Below are positions 17,975 to 29,009 of a stretch of DNA of 64,000 bases, one piece after another; within the stretch, counting starts at the first letter, position 1, and every line of letters starts with the position of its first letter. Made by a program: the position numbers and the translations under genes. Source of the stretch: Burkholderia seminalis DSM 23518 (GTDB lineage: Bacteria; Pseudomonadota; Gammaproteobacteria; Burkholderiales; Burkholderiaceae); the NCBI RefSeq assembly GCF_902832885.1, contig NZ_CADFDK010000003.1:762883-826882 (forward strand), in the 5' to 3' direction. The notes beneath the pieces were generated by a model, which worked only from the letters and a program-made list of their open reading frames with translations, ran no database searches and had not been told where the DNA came from.

Positions 17975-19129
17975 ATGGAACGAAGCACTGTCGGCATGCG
18001 CTGCAAACCCCTGATCACCGTTGCACTGGCTGCCGCCGCATTCGCGGCCGCGTCGACGGCAATGGCCGACCAGGTCGTGAAGATCGGCAGCGTCGAACCG
18101 ACGACGGGCGGCATCTCGCACCTCGGCAAGGACAACGAGAACGGTGCACGCCTCGCGGTCGAGGAAATCAACGCCAAGGGCCTGACGATCGGCGGCAAGA
18201 AGATCACGCTGCAGCTCGACGCGCAGGATGACGCGGCCGACCCGCGGCAGGCCACGCAGGTTGCGCAGAAGCTCGTCGACGACAAGGTCGTCGCCGTCAT
18301 CGGCCACCTGAACTCGGGTACGTCGATCCCGGCGTCGAAGATCTACAGCGACGCGGGCATCGTGCAGATCTCGCCGTCGGCCACCAACCCGACCTACACG
18401 CAGCAAGGCTTCAAGACGACCTACCGCGTCGTCGCGACCGATGCGCAGCAGGGCCCCGCGCTCGCGAGCTACGCGCAGGCGAAGGGGGTGAAGAGCGTCG
18501 CGGTGATCGACGATTCGACCGCGTACGGCCAGGGCCTCGCGAACGAGTTCGAGAAGAAGGCGAAGGCGCTCGGCCTGAAGGTGCTGTCGCACGACGCGAC
18601 CAACGACAAGGCGGTCGACTTCCGCGCGATCCTGACGAAGGTCAAGGGCGAGAATCCCGACGCGATCATGTACGGCGGCATGGACGCGACCGGCGGCCCG
18701 CTCGCGAAGCAGGCGAAGCAACTCGGCCTGCGCGCGAAGATCCTGTCCGGCGACGGCGTATGCACCGACTCGCTGGCCGAACTGGCCGGCCCGGCGGCCG
18801 ACAACGTGCTGTGCTCGCAGGCCGGCGCGGCGCTCGAGAAGATGCCGGGCGGCGCGGACTTCCTCGCGAAGTACCAGAAGCGCTTCAACCAGGGCATCAA
18901 GTTCGATGCGCCGTTCGCGTACGACGCGGTCTACATCGCGGTCGATGCGATGAAGCGCGCGAACTCGACCGACCCCGCCAAGATCCTCGCCGCGATGCCG
19001 TCGACGAAGTACAACGGCGTGATCGGCACGACGACGTTCGACGCGAAGGGCGACCTGACGCACGGGATCATCTCGATCTACGGCTACAAGAGCGGCAAGA
19101 AGACCTTCCTCGATCAGGTGAAGATGTAA
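17975..19129 (+). CDS. ABC transporter substrate-binding protein, branched-chain amino acid (LivJ/LivK) type
   Basis: 384 residues; the ATG has a GGAG at the right distance (a second ATG seven codons later is also possible). Signal peptide with cleavage after STAMA (residue 31), then a type I periplasmic binding fold starting VVKIGSVEPTTGGISHLG, with the GVCTDSLAEL and PFAYDAVY patterns of Leu/Ile/Val-binding proteins. No permease or ATPase genes are adjacent, so it is an orphan that either uses a remote LivHMGF system or is a sensor. A small HTH gene follows by 81 bp. Confidence 0.9.
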   Translation: MERSTVGMRCKPLITVALAAAAFAAASTAMADQVVKIGSVEPTTGGISHLGKDNENGARLAVEEINAKGLTIGGKKITLQLDAQDDAADPRQATQVAQKLVDDKVVAVIGHLNSGTSIPASKIYSDAGIVQISPSATNPTYTQQGFKTTYRVVATDAQQGPALASYAQAKGVKSVAVIDDSTAYGQGLANEFEKKAKALGLKVLSHDATNDKAVDFRAILTKVKGENPDAIMYGGMDATGGPLAKQAKQLGLRAKILSGDGVCTDSLAELAGPAADNVLCSQAGAALEKMPGGADFLAKYQKRFNQGIKFDAPFAYDAVYIAVDAMKRANSTDPAKILAAMPSTKYNGVIGTTTFDAKGDLTHGIISIYGYKSGKKTFLDQVKM

Positions 19130-19210
19130 CCCGCCGCGGCGCCGGCACGACGGGAACGCCACCCGTCGGCGCCGGGCGGGTCGAATGCCGATTCACGGAG
19201 ACGAAGCATC

Positions 19211-19513
19211 ATGTGTGCAATGGCGTATGCCGAATTCCAACAGGAGCTGAAGAAAGCGCAGTTGACGGCGCGCGAGTTCGCCCGCCTGATCCGGATGAAC
19301 GAAAGTTCGATCACGAACTATTCGAGCAAGGGCACCGTCCCGTCCCACCTCGCGGTCATCGCGAAACTGATCGGCACGCTGGCCGCGCACGAGATCGATT
19401 TCCGGCGCGTGATCCGGCAGATGCGGATCGAGCCGAAACGCCCGCGCGGCGGCGGCGTGTTTCCCGCGGCGGAAAAGCCGCGCGCGCGGAAGGCCGCGAA
19501 AGCCGACGCCTGA
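19211..19513 (+). CDS. Small helix-turn-helix DNA-binding protein
   Basis: 100 residues. The core reads as a Cro/XRE-like HTH (TAREFARLIRMNESSITNYSSKG) and the C-terminal 30 residues are basic and proline/alanine-rich (PKRPRGGG...KPRARKAAKADA), which suggests nonspecific DNA contact. It has a good GGAG ribosome site and follows the binding-protein gene. Target unknown. Confidence 0.75.
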   Translation: MCAMAYAEFQQELKKAQLTAREFARLIRMNESSITNYSSKGTVPSHLAVIAKLIGTLAAHEIDFRRVIRQMRIEPKRPRGGGVFPAAEKPRARKAAKADA

Positions 19514-19607
19514 ACCGCGGCATGCGTCGCATGCGGCAACGCAGAGGGCCGCTCGATGCATCGATCGATGCCCCCTTGCGCGCCGCGCAAACCGCGCCGC
19601 CCGATCG

Positions 19608-22600
19608 TTACCCCGCCGCCCGCACGTGATCGAGCAGCGCCTGCAACGGATGGCGCACCTGCTTCGACGACAAGCGCTTCACCTGGCTGCGACATGAATA
19701 CCCGGTCGCCAGCGCCTCGCCTTCGTCCGCGGGCCCGTCGACGCGCGCCGCCCACGACTGCGCATAGATCGTCCTCGACGTCGCGAGATTGCGCGCCTCG
19801 TGCCCGTACGTGCCCGACATCCCGCAGCATCCGGTCGACTCGACCTTCAATCGCAAACCGCGCCGCGCGAATACCTGCATCCATTGCTTGCCGCTGTCGG
19901 GCGCATTGGTCTTCTCGGTACAGTGCGGCAGCAACCGGTACGAACCGGTCACGCCGCTCGCGCCGGCTTCCGGCAGTGCCTGCAGCAGCCACTCCTGCGG
20001 CAGCGCAACTTTCGGTACCTCGGCGAGCCCCGTCACCTTCAGGTATTCCTGCCGATACGTGAGCGTCATCGCCGGATCGAGGCCGACCAGCGATACGCCC
20101 GAACGCGCCAGCGCGGCCAGTTGCGTCGCATTGCGGATCGCGGCCTTCTCGAACGCGTGCAGAAAGCCCTGCACGTGCAGCGCCTTGCCGTTCGGTGCAA
20201 GCGGCGCGAGCCAGACCTGAAAGCCCGTACGCGCCGCCAGCTCGATCAGCGTCGCCAGCTGCTCGGTATCGAAATAGCGCGTGAACGTGTCCTGCACGAT
20301 GACGACGCTGCGAACGCGCTGCGCGTCGCTCAGCGCGGCAAGCGCGCGCGGGTCGGCCGGCTTCACGCTCCATTGCCGGATCACGGCCGCGAGATCGAAG
20401 CGGCTCAGCAGCGGGCTGTCGACCATGCCGACCTGCCGTTCGAGCAGCGTGCGTACCCATCCCGCACGCATCAGCCCGTTGTACAGCGCCGGCACGCGCG
20501 CCATCCACGGCATCGTGACTTCGAGCGAGCCGATCAGGTAGTCGCGCAGCGGCCGCAGGTAGCGCTGGTGATACAGCTCGAGAAAGCGCGAACGGAACTC
20601 GGGCACGTTGACCTTCACGGGGCACTGCCCCGCGCACGACTTGCACGCGAGGCATCCGGCCATCGCGTCGTACACCTCGTGCGAGAAATCGGCGTCGCCG
20701 CCGCGCGCCGCGCGACTGTTGCGCCAGCGGGCGGCCAGGCCGCGCAGGAACGGCTGCCGCGCACGCGCCGCCGCGACGACGTCGATGCCGGCCTGTCCTT
20801 GCAGGCGCAACCATTCGCGCATCAGCGACGCGCGCCCCTTCGGCGACTGCACGCGTTCGCGCGTCGCCTTCCACGACGGGCACATCGCGTCGTCCGGATC
20901 GAAGTTGTAGCACGCGCCGTTGCCGTTGCAGTGCATCGCGGTGCCGTAGGCCTGCCACACGCGCTCGTCGATCTGCCGGTCGTGGTCGCCGCGCGTCGGC
21001 ACTTCGTCGATCTTCAGCAGCCGCATCGTATTGTCCGGCGGCGTCGCGATCTTGCCCGGGTTGAACTGGTTGTGCGGATCGAACGCGGCCTTCAGTTGCT
21101 GCAGCGACGGATACAGCTCGCCGAAAAACGCCGGCGCGTACTCGGAGCGCACGCCCTTGCCGTGCTCGCCCCACAGCAGGCCGCCATGACGCTGCGTGAG
21201 TTCGGCCACTGCGTCCGACACGGGCCGCACCAGCGCGGCCTGCTTCGGGTCCTTCATGTCGAGCGCCGGCCGTACATGCAGCACGCCCGCGTCGACGTGA
21301 CCGAACATCCCGTACTGCAGCCCGTGGCCGTCGAGCAGCGCGCGGAATTCGGCAATGTACGCGGCGAGGTTCTCGGGCGGCACCGCGGTGTCCTCGACGA
21401 ACGGCTGCGGACGCGCCTCGCCCTGCACGTTGCCGAGCAAGCCGACCGCGCGCTTGCGCATCGCATACACGCGCTTCACCGCATCGTCGCCGGCCGCGAG
21501 CGTATGGCCGAGGCGCTCCACGCTCGTATCGGTGCGCAGATGCTCGACGAACGCACGCACGCGCGCATCGACGTCGTCCGCATCGTCGCCGCTGAATTCG
21601 ACCAGGTTGATGCCAAGTGTCGGCCGCCGGTCGTCCTGCGGGAAATACTCGGCCACGCTGCTCCACACGAAATCCTTCATCGCGAGCATCAGTACCGTCG
21701 AGTCGACGGTCTCGATCGACAACGGCCGGTGCCCGAGCAGCGCGCGCGTCACGCAACGCATCCATGAAGCCCGCATAGCGCACGTTGACCAGCACCGAAT
21801 ACTTCGGGATCGGCAACACGTTGAGCTGCGCCTCGACGACGAAGCCGAGCGAACCCTCCGCGCCGCACAGCACGCTGTTCAGGTTGAAGCGGCCGTCGGG
21901 TTCGCGCAGGTGCGCGAGGTCGTAGCCGGTCAGGCAGCGGTTGAGCTTCGGAAGCTTCGCGTCGATCAGCGCGGCCTGGTCGTCGCTGATGCGGCGCGCG
22001 GTGCGATAGACCTTGCCGATGCGGTCCTGCCGCGCGCAACGGCGCGCCAGCTCGTCGTCGTCGAGCGCATCGCTGTGCAGCCGCTCGCCGCCCATCAGCA
22101 CGAAATCGAGTGCGAGCACGTGATCGCGCGTCTTGCCGTACGTGCAGCTGCCCTGCCCGCTCGCGTCGGTATTGATCATCCCGCCGACGGTCGCGCGGTT
22201 CGACGTCGACAGCTCCGGCGCGAAAAACAGTCCGTGCGGCTTCAGCGCCGCATTGAGCTGATCCTTGACGACGCCCGCCTGCACGCGCACCCAGCGCTGC
22301 TCGACGTCGATTTCGAGGATCCGGTTCATGTTGCGCGACAGGTCGACGACGACGCCGTCGGTCAGCGACTGCCCGTTGGTGCCCGCGCCGCCGCCGCGCG
22401 CGGCCACCGCGACGTCGCGGTGCGCGGGTTCGGCCAGCAGCCGCGCCAGCAGCCGGACGTCGTCCGCATGCGCGGGGCAGATCACCGCCTGCGGCAGACG
22501 CTGGTAGATCGAGTTGTCGGTGGCCTGCACCGTCCGGTTCGCGTGGTCCGCGTGAATCTCCCCGGCGAATCCCGCCGCTTGCAGCGCGGCGAGGAAATCG

Positions 22601-22653
22601 CGGTAAACGTTCGCGGGCGGGCTGGCGGGACGGGGCAACGGGGCGATCGACAT
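19608..22653 (-). pseudogene. YdiJ-type FAD/Fe-S oxidoreductase (D-2-hydroxyacid dehydrogenase family), frameshifted
   Basis: Homologous sequence continues from the start MSIAPLPRPASPP to TGYSCRSQVKRL...HVRAAG, about 1015 residues if the frame is restored, the family's usual length. The N-terminal third has the FAD-binding PCMH domain (ARGGGAGTNGQSL, GGMINTDASGQGS), then the FAD-oxidase C domain, an Fe-S region (CLACKSCAGQCP) and a CCG domain (STGCCGMSGTYGHE). Between FMDALRDAR and ALLGHRPLSIE, near 21750-21765, the frame changes within a GCGCGCGC run; loss of one GC (or gain of one base) explains it. Untreated, the upstream frame runs on without a stop as unrelated residues. Could be sequencing error, true inactivation or slippage. 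Divergent from a LysR. Confidence 0.8.
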
Positions 22654-22805
22654 GGGTAAAAACGCAGTGTGGGTGGAGCCGGCCGGCTCGCGCGCACCGA
22701 AACATGATTTTTTAGCAAGTTTCCGCGCGACCGGGAATTCCAGTATCTTTGGATATTCCGCGAGAAACAAACGAATTCTTGCCCGGCGAATATTGCATAA
22801 AACTC

Positions 22806-23696
22806 ATGAATTACCGTCGCCTGACCCCGTCGATGTCATTGCTGCTCGTGTTCGAGGCCGCCGCGCGGCATGAAAGCTACACGCGCGCGGCCGAGGAGCT
22901 GTCGCTGAGCCAGAGCGCGATCAGCCGGCAGGTCCAGACGCTCGAGGACCAGCTCGGCGTGCCGCTGTTCCGGCGCGAAGGCCGCTCGGTGAAGCTAACC
23001 GAAGTCGGCCGCCGCTATTTCGCCGAACTGAGCGGCGCGCTCGGGCGCATCCGCGGCGCGACGCTGCAGGCGATGTCGCACCAGGCGGGCGCCGGCACGC
23101 TGCGGCTCGCCACCTTGCCGACGTTCGGCTCGAAATGGCTGCTGCCGCACCTGCACGACTTCTACGCCGCGCATCCGGGCGTGACCGTGCACCTTCATTC
23201 ACGGATCGGCACGATCGATTTCCTCAACGACGACCTCGACGCGGCCATCACCGTCGGCGCGGGCGACTGGCCCGGCCTGCACGCGCACCGGTTGTACAAC
23301 GAGTTCCTGATCGCGATCGCGCCGCCCGAGGCGGGCCGCGGCCGCAAGGCCGACGCGCGCACGCCGGCATGGGCCGCGAAGCAGACGCTGCTGGGCGTGA
23401 CGAGCAACCAGCAGGCATGGGCCGAATGGTTCTCGCACTATCGGCTCGACCATCGCCAGATGCGTATCGGCCCGAGCTTCGAGCTGACGTCCCACCTCAT
23501 CCAGGCCGTGCGCGCCGGGATGGGGATCGGGCTGGTGCCGAAGGTACTGGTGGAGGATGAATTGAGCCGCGGCGAACTCGTGTCGATCGGCGACGCGATC
23601 ACGAGCCAGCGCAGCTACTACCTCGTCTATCCGCCCGGCAACGAGACGCTGCCGTCGCTCGCCGCGTTCCGTGAATGGCTGCTGGCGTCGTGCTGA
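22806..23696 (+). CDS. LysR-family regulator, GcvA-like, divergent from the YdiJ-type gene
   Basis: 296 residues from MNYRRLTPSMSLLLVFEAAAR; a 19-residue upstream extension is possible but less family-like. HTH TRAAEELSLSQSAISRQVQTLEDQLG and effector domain ending in GMGIGLVPKVLVEDEL. Starts lie about 150 bp apart, so it probably controls the oxidoreductase and itself. Confidence 0.92.
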   Translation: MNYRRLTPSMSLLLVFEAAARHESYTRAAEELSLSQSAISRQVQTLEDQLGVPLFRREGRSVKLTEVGRRYFAELSGALGRIRGATLQAMSHQAGAGTLRLATLPTFGSKWLLPHLHDFYAAHPGVTVHLHSRIGTIDFLNDDLDAAITVGAGDWPGLHAHRLYNEFLIAIAPPEAGRGRKADARTPAWAAKQTLLGVTSNQQAWAEWFSHYRLDHRQMRIGPSFELTSHLIQAVRAGMGIGLVPKVLVEDELSRGELVSIGDAITSQRSYYLVYPPGNETLPSLAAFREWLLASC

Positions 23697-23717
23697 CGCG
23701 CGCCGGCCGCCGGCCGG

Positions 23718-24569
23718 TCAGGTGCGCCATTCGCCGAGAATCTGCTCGGCCAGGTAATCGCACGGCGGGCGCGCCGACTGCGCGCTGCGCGCGAGCACGA
23801 CCTCGATCTCGCCCAGCGGCGGCAGCCCGTGGCTTTCCGAAAGCTGCACGAGGTGATCCGGAATGCAGCAGCGCGCCAGCGGCGCGACCGCGAGCCCGGC
23901 CTCCACCATGCTCAGTATCCCGAGGTGGCTCGGGCTTTCGTACGACATCCGGTACGGGATCTTCCGCCGGTTCAGCGCCTTGACCGCGTGATCGCGCGCC
24001 ATGCTGCCGCCGTGCGTGAAAAACGCCACCGGCAGCGGCCGCTCCTTCCACACGTCGCGTTTCGGCGACCCGACCCAGACGAGCGGCTCCATCCGGATCA
24101 GCTCGCCGGTCACGCCCTTGATCCGCGTGAGACACGCGAGGTCGACCGTGTTGTCCTTGAGCATCGGCACGAGCGCGCTGCTCGGCTGGCCGATCACGCG
24201 CACTTCGACGCGCGGATGCATCGCGGCGAATTTGCCGAGCACCTGCGGCAGCAGCGACGAAATGTAGTCGTCCGGCACGCCGATCGTCACGCGGCCGCGG
24301 ATCTCCGGGCGCACCACCGACGCCCATGCCTCGTCGCGCAGCGCGAGCATCCGGCGGCCGTAGTCGGCGAGCATCGTGCCGTCGTCGGTGGCCGTCACGT
24401 TGCGCGTGTCGCGGATGAACAGCGGCTTGCCGAGCGCGTCTTCCAGCGCCTTGATCTGCATGCTCACCGCCGACGGCGACCGGTGCACGGCCTGCGCGCC
24501 CTGCGCGAACGAGCCGGTGTCGGCGACGGCCACCACCATCGCGAGTACGTCGAGGTCGAGCTTTTTCAT
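23718..24569 (-). CDS. LysR-family regulator divergent from a LysE exporter
   Basis: 283 residues. HTH SFAQGAQAVHRSPSAVSMQIKALEDALG and a compact substrate domain (VTIGVPDDYISSLLPQVLGKF, VEAGLAVAPLARCC). It converges on the previous LysR with 21 bp between stops and is divergent from the LysE-type exporter by 110 bp, consistent with ArgP/LysG-style control of amino-acid export. Confidence 0.92.
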   Translation of the reverse strand: MKKLDLDVLAMVVAVADTGSFAQGAQAVHRSPSAVSMQIKALEDALGKPLFIRDTRNVTATDDGTMLADYGRRMLALRDEAWASVVRPEIRGRVTIGVPDDYISSLLPQVLGKFAAMHPRVEVRVIGQPSSALVPMLKDNTVDLACLTRIKGVTGELIRMEPLVWVGSPKRDVWKERPLPVAFFTHGGSMARDHAVKALNRRKIPYRMSYESPSHLGILSMVEAGLAVAPLARCCIPDHLVQLSESHGLPPLGEIEVVLARSAQSARPPCDYLAEQILGEWRT

Positions 24570-24584
24570 GTCGATTCAGGAAAT

Positions 24585-24601
24585 CTGATCAATCGATTCA
24601 G
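24585..24601. promoter_or_regulatory. CTGA-N9-TCAG inverted repeat, candidate LysR box
   Basis: In the 110-bp LysR/LysE divergent region, CTGATCAATCGATTCAG has complementary 4-bp ends around a 9-bp A/T-rich centre, 15 bp upstream of the LysR start. It resembles the interrupted dyad of LysR sites. Short arms, so only tentative. Confidence 0.3.
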
Positions 24602-24679
24602 TTTATCCCGTTTTACTGCTCTCCTCCACGGCCGGACAATGAATCCCGTCAGCACTCACTCGATGCAGGAAGCGGAAAA

Positions 24680-25327
24680 ATGCACACGTCCGGATCGCTC
24701 TACGGATTTCTCGCCATCGGCGGCATGCTCGCGGTCACGCCCGGGCCGAACATGGTCTACGTGATGTCGCGCTCGATCGCGCAAGGCCGCACGGCCGGAC
24801 TCATTTCGCTGGCCGGCGTGATGATCGGCTACCTGTTCTACATGTTCGGCGCGGCATTCGGCATCACGACGCTGTTCATGAGCGTGCCCTATGCGGGCAG
24901 CGTGCTGGGCGCGGTCGGGGCGGTCTACCTGCTGTATCTGGCATGGCAGGCGGTGCGGCCCGGCGGCCGCTCGCCGTTCGAGGTGCAGGCGTTGCCGAAC
25001 GAGCAGCCGATGCGCCTGCTCGCGATGGGTGCGACGACGAGCGTGCTGAACCCGAAACTCGCGATGCTGTTCGTGTCGCTGCTGCCGCAGTTCATCGACT
25101 ACCGGCAGGGCAGCGTGTTCGGCCAGTCGCTGTTTCTCGGCTCGCTGCTGATCGCCGCGTTCGCGTCGGCCAACGGGCTGGTGGCGATCTGCTCGAGCGG
25201 CATCGCGAAATTCCTGCGCGGGCGCCCGACGCTGCTGCTCGCGCAGCGCTGGGCGATGGGGCTCGTGCTTGGCGGCCTCGGCGTGCAGATGGTCCGGGAA
25301 GCATCGAAGCTGGCGGGCGTGGCGTGA
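24680..25327 (+). CDS. LysE/RhtB-family exporter
   Basis: 215 residues, six hydrophobic segments, with the family opening FLAIGGMLAVTPGPNMVYVM and the conserved GATTSVLNPKLAMLFVSLLPQF. These proteins export amino acids (lysine, arginine, homoserine, threonine) or related compounds. Divergent LysR suggests induction by the exported amino acid. Confidence 0.92.
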   Translation: MHTSGSLYGFLAIGGMLAVTPGPNMVYVMSRSIAQGRTAGLISLAGVMIGYLFYMFGAAFGITTLFMSVPYAGSVLGAVGAVYLLYLAWQAVRPGGRSPFEVQALPNEQPMRLLAMGATTSVLNPKLAMLFVSLLPQFIDYRQGSVFGQSLFLGSLLIAAFASANGLVAICSSGIAKFLRGRPTLLLAQRWAMGLVLGGLGVQMVREASKLAGVA

Positions 25328-25460
25328 CGGCGGCGCGCGGGTAACGACATCCGCCTGCCGACGCGCGCGTGATGCCGTACAGCACGCACCGGCGCGCGTT
25401 GCGTCACTTCGCCGGCAGGTCGGCCGCCAGTTCGCGCAAGCGTGGGGGAAACCGGACGCG

Positions 25461-25486
25461 CAGCGAACGGCAGCTTCCGTTCGCTG
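25461..25486. terminator. 10-bp stem hairpin between convergent lysE-type gene and sfnG
   Basis: CAGCGAACGG and CCGTTCGCTG are perfect complements around a six-base loop, in the 352-bp gap between two convergent stops. No T-tract on either side, so it may be a transcript-stabilising or rho-assisted end rather than a classical terminator. A short palindrome GGCACATGTGCC follows at 25496. Otherwise the gap holds nothing recognisable. Confidence 0.45.
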
Positions 25487-25679
25487 TCGCGCGACGGCAC
25501 ATGTGCCACGAGCCGCGCCGCGACGCGGTGTGCGACCTCGATCGCTTCCGCATCGGAACCGATGAATCGATCGACGGATCCCCCAGGCATCCGTCGCCCC
25601 CTGTTTCGCTATACGAAGCGTCAGATCGGAACGGCCCGCGACAGCCGTCGCAGGCAACCTGCCTCGATCGGCCGGCGCG

Positions 25680-26783
25680 TCACGCCGCGATCGCCTGCCG
25701 CTGCGCCTCGAGTTCGCGCACGAGCGGCAGCACCTTCTTGCCGAAGTACTCGACTTCCTCGATGAAATGCAGGAACCCGGCCAGCACCAGATCGACGCCG
25801 ATCGCCTTCAGCGCGACAATGCGCTCCGCGATCTGCCGCGGCGTGCCGATCAGGTTCGTGCGGAAGCCGTCGTTGTACTGCACGAGATCCTCGAACGTCG
25901 ATTTCGCCCAGTTGCCCTCGCCTTCCGGCGACGCCTTGCCCGCCTGCTTCACCGCGTCGCCGAACGCATTGACCGCCTCGACGTGCGCGTGCGCAATGAT
26001 GTCGTCGAGCACGGCCTTCGCCTCTTCCTCGGTGTCGCGCGCGATCACGAACGCGTTCACGCCGATCCGTACGCGATGGTTGTTCGCGGCCGCCTTGGCA
26101 CGAATATCGTCGATCTGCGCCTTGAGGTTCTCCGGCGTGTTGCCGTTGGTGAAATACCAGTCCGACACGCTCGCCGCGTTGTCGCGCGCCGCCCGCGAGC
26201 TGCCGCCCTGGAAGATTTCCGGGTGCGGCTTCTGCACCGGCTTCGGGCTCAGCGTGTAATCGTTGAAGCGGTAGAAGTCGCCCTTGAACGTGAAGTTGTC
26301 CTGGGTCCAGATGCCCTTGAGCGCCTGGATGAATTCCTTCGAGCGCCGATAGCGTTCGTCGTGCTCAAGCCACGGCTCGCCGATCGCGGTGAATTCGCCC
26401 TTGAACCAACCGCTCACGACGTTGATCGCGATGCGCCCGTTCGAAATGTGGTCGATCGTCGCGAGCTGCTTCGCGACCACCGCCGGATGCCACGGCCCCG
26501 GCAGGATCGCGGCGAGCACCTTGAGCTTCGTCGTCGCATGCAGCAGCGCCTGGCTGAACGACACCGACTCGTGCTGGTATTCGGCGCCGTAGCCGGCCGT
26601 GAAGCGGATCTGGCTCAGCGCGTAGTCGAAGCCGGCCGCCTCGGCCGTGCGTGCGAGCTGCTGGTTGTATTCAAGGCTCCAGTCGGTACGCTGCTCGATC
26701 GTGCTGACGACGAGGCCGCCGCTGACGTTCGGCACCCAGTACGCGAATTTGACGCCGTCGGCGGAAGGGTCGTGAAGGCTCAT
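25680..26783 (-). CDS. sfnG: FMNH2-dependent dimethyl sulfone monooxygenase SfnG
   Basis: 367 residues of the bacterial luciferase-like fold: KFAYWVPNVSGGLVVSTIEQRT at the N-terminus, SNGRIAINVVSGWFKGEF, and NAFVIARDTEEEAKAVLDDI in the second half are characteristic of SfnG rather than SsuD. It converts dimethyl sulfone to methanesulfinate using reduced FMN and oxygen. The FMN reductase gene is 35 bp upstream in the same operon and the sigma-54 activator sfnR is divergent, giving a complete dimethyl-sulfone scavenging module. Confidence 0.93.
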   Translation of the reverse strand: MSLHDPSADGVKFAYWVPNVSGGLVVSTIEQRTDWSLEYNQQLARTAEAAGFDYALSQIRFTAGYGAEYQHESVSFSQALLHATTKLKVLAAILPGPWHPAVVAKQLATIDHISNGRIAINVVSGWFKGEFTAIGEPWLEHDERYRRSKEFIQALKGIWTQDNFTFKGDFYRFNDYTLSPKPVQKPHPEIFQGGSSRAARDNAASVSDWYFTNGNTPENLKAQIDDIRAKAAANNHRVRIGVNAFVIARDTEEEAKAVLDDIIAHAHVEAVNAFGDAVKQAGKASPEGEGNWAKSTFEDLVQYNDGFRTNLIGTPRQIAERIVALKAIGVDLVLAGFLHFIEEVEYFGKKVLPLVRELEAQRQAIAA

Positions 26784-26818
26784 GGAGGTGTCCTGGTCGA
26801 AGGGGAAACGGAAGCGGC

Positions 26819-27379
26819 CTACGCGGCCGCGGCGGAGAATGCGTGCGCACGCAACTGCGGTACCGCGCGATCCACGGCGAGCGCGATGCGCTCGCGCAGC
26901 GCCGGGTTCGCGATCCGGTACGCGTCGAAATCGCTTTCGGACGCGGACACGCCGACCGGCAGCGTGCGCGTCTGAAAGAAGCTGAACAACGGCCGCAGTT
27001 GATGGTCGATCACGAGCGCATGACGTTCGCTGCCGCCGGTGGCCGCGAGCAGCACGGGCACGTCGACGAGCGCGTCATGGCGCACGAGGTCGAACAGGTG
27101 CTTGAACAGGCCCGTATACGACGCGCGATAGACCGGGCTCGCGACGACGAGCGCATCGGCCGTCTCGATCGCGCGGATCAGCGCCTCGAGATCGGCCGGC
27201 ACCTGCGCGCGCGTCAGCGCACCGGCCAGCCGGCTGCCGATCTCGCCGAGTTCGATCAGTCGCGGCTCGATCGGCAGCGCGGCGCCGAGTGCCGCGACGA
27301 TCTCGTTGGTCAGCGCCAGCGTACGCGACGGTCGTTGCAGGCTGCCCGATATCGCGACCACGTTGAGGGTGTTGCTCAT
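26819..27379 (-). CDS. msuE: NAD(P)H-dependent FMN reductase, MsuE-like
   Basis: 186 residues from MSNTLNVVAISGS; the frame extends upstream without homology. Flavodoxin-like fold with the phosphate loop GSLQRPSRT (about 11-19) and ASPVYRASYTGLFKHLFDLV, typical of MsuE/SsuE reductases. It supplies FMNH2 to the adjacent monooxygenase. First gene of the operon and preceded by a consensus sigma-54 promoter. Confidence 0.9.
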   Translation of the reverse strand: MSNTLNVVAISGSLQRPSRTLALTNEIVAALGAALPIEPRLIELGEIGSRLAGALTRAQVPADLEALIRAIETADALVVASPVYRASYTGLFKHLFDLVRHDALVDVPVLLAATGGSERHALVIDHQLRPLFSFFQTRTLPVGVSASESDFDAYRIANPALRERIALAVDRAVPQLRAHAFSAAAA

Positions 27380-27434
27380 GCGATGCGTTTCCGTTGTCGA
27401 GCCGCGTGTCGATGCGGCGATACCGCTTCGGATC

Positions 27435-27450
27435 AGCAAGGAGCGTGCCA
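27435..27450 (-). promoter_or_regulatory. Sigma-54 (-24/-12) promoter of msuE-sfnG
   Basis: On the minus strand the sequence TGGCACG-CTCC-TTGCT matches the RpoN consensus exactly, with the invariant GG and GC separated by ten bases. It ends 56 bp upstream of the msuE start, leaving a leader of about 45 bases. A sigma-54-dependent activator is encoded next door, so the assignment is strong. Confidence 0.85.
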
Positions 27451-27563
27451 TTCGGGCGGCCGGGTCGCGTCGCGATCGTCTGCATCGCGAAGTTTCGTGC
27501 GTTCGTCCGCCTGGCACGGGATTCGCACAAATGCGCGAGCGCGGCAAGCGTTCCGCCGCGCGT

Positions 27564-27589
27564 ATCACATCGATATTCCACGACGTGAT
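27564..27589. promoter_or_regulatory. Candidate upstream activator site for SfnR
   Basis: ATCACATCG and CGACGTGAT form an inverted repeat (eight of nine pairs) around eight bases, about 115-130 bp upstream of the -24 element, where enhancer-binding proteins usually bind. Assignment to SfnR is positional inference. Confidence 0.4.
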
Positions 27590-27854
27590 GAACCGGGCGA
27601 AGCGACCGTGCTGGCGAACTGCTGCCCAGGAAGCAGCGCGGCGCGCGATGGCATCGAATTCGACGCCCTGACGTCGGGGCAACCCCGCTCGCCCGCACCA
27701 TTGCAGGTTTCTCAGCAATCGCGCTTTGGTTATCAGAAATCGATGCTTTTCGCGCGCGGCGAAACATTGAACACTCTGCTGACCACGCAGCAGCCGGACC
27801 CCGGCGCTTGTCGGCACGGGTCCGTCTCGCCCGGCCATCCAACGGTTCATCGCC

Positions 27855-29009
<1,155 letters not shown>

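Noticed and set aside
27512-27526. Second sigma-54-like sequence TGGCACG-GGAT-TCGC pointing toward sfnR
   Set aside because: GG-N10-GC is kept but the -12 element has a mismatch and it would leave a leader above 300 bases; too weak to call.
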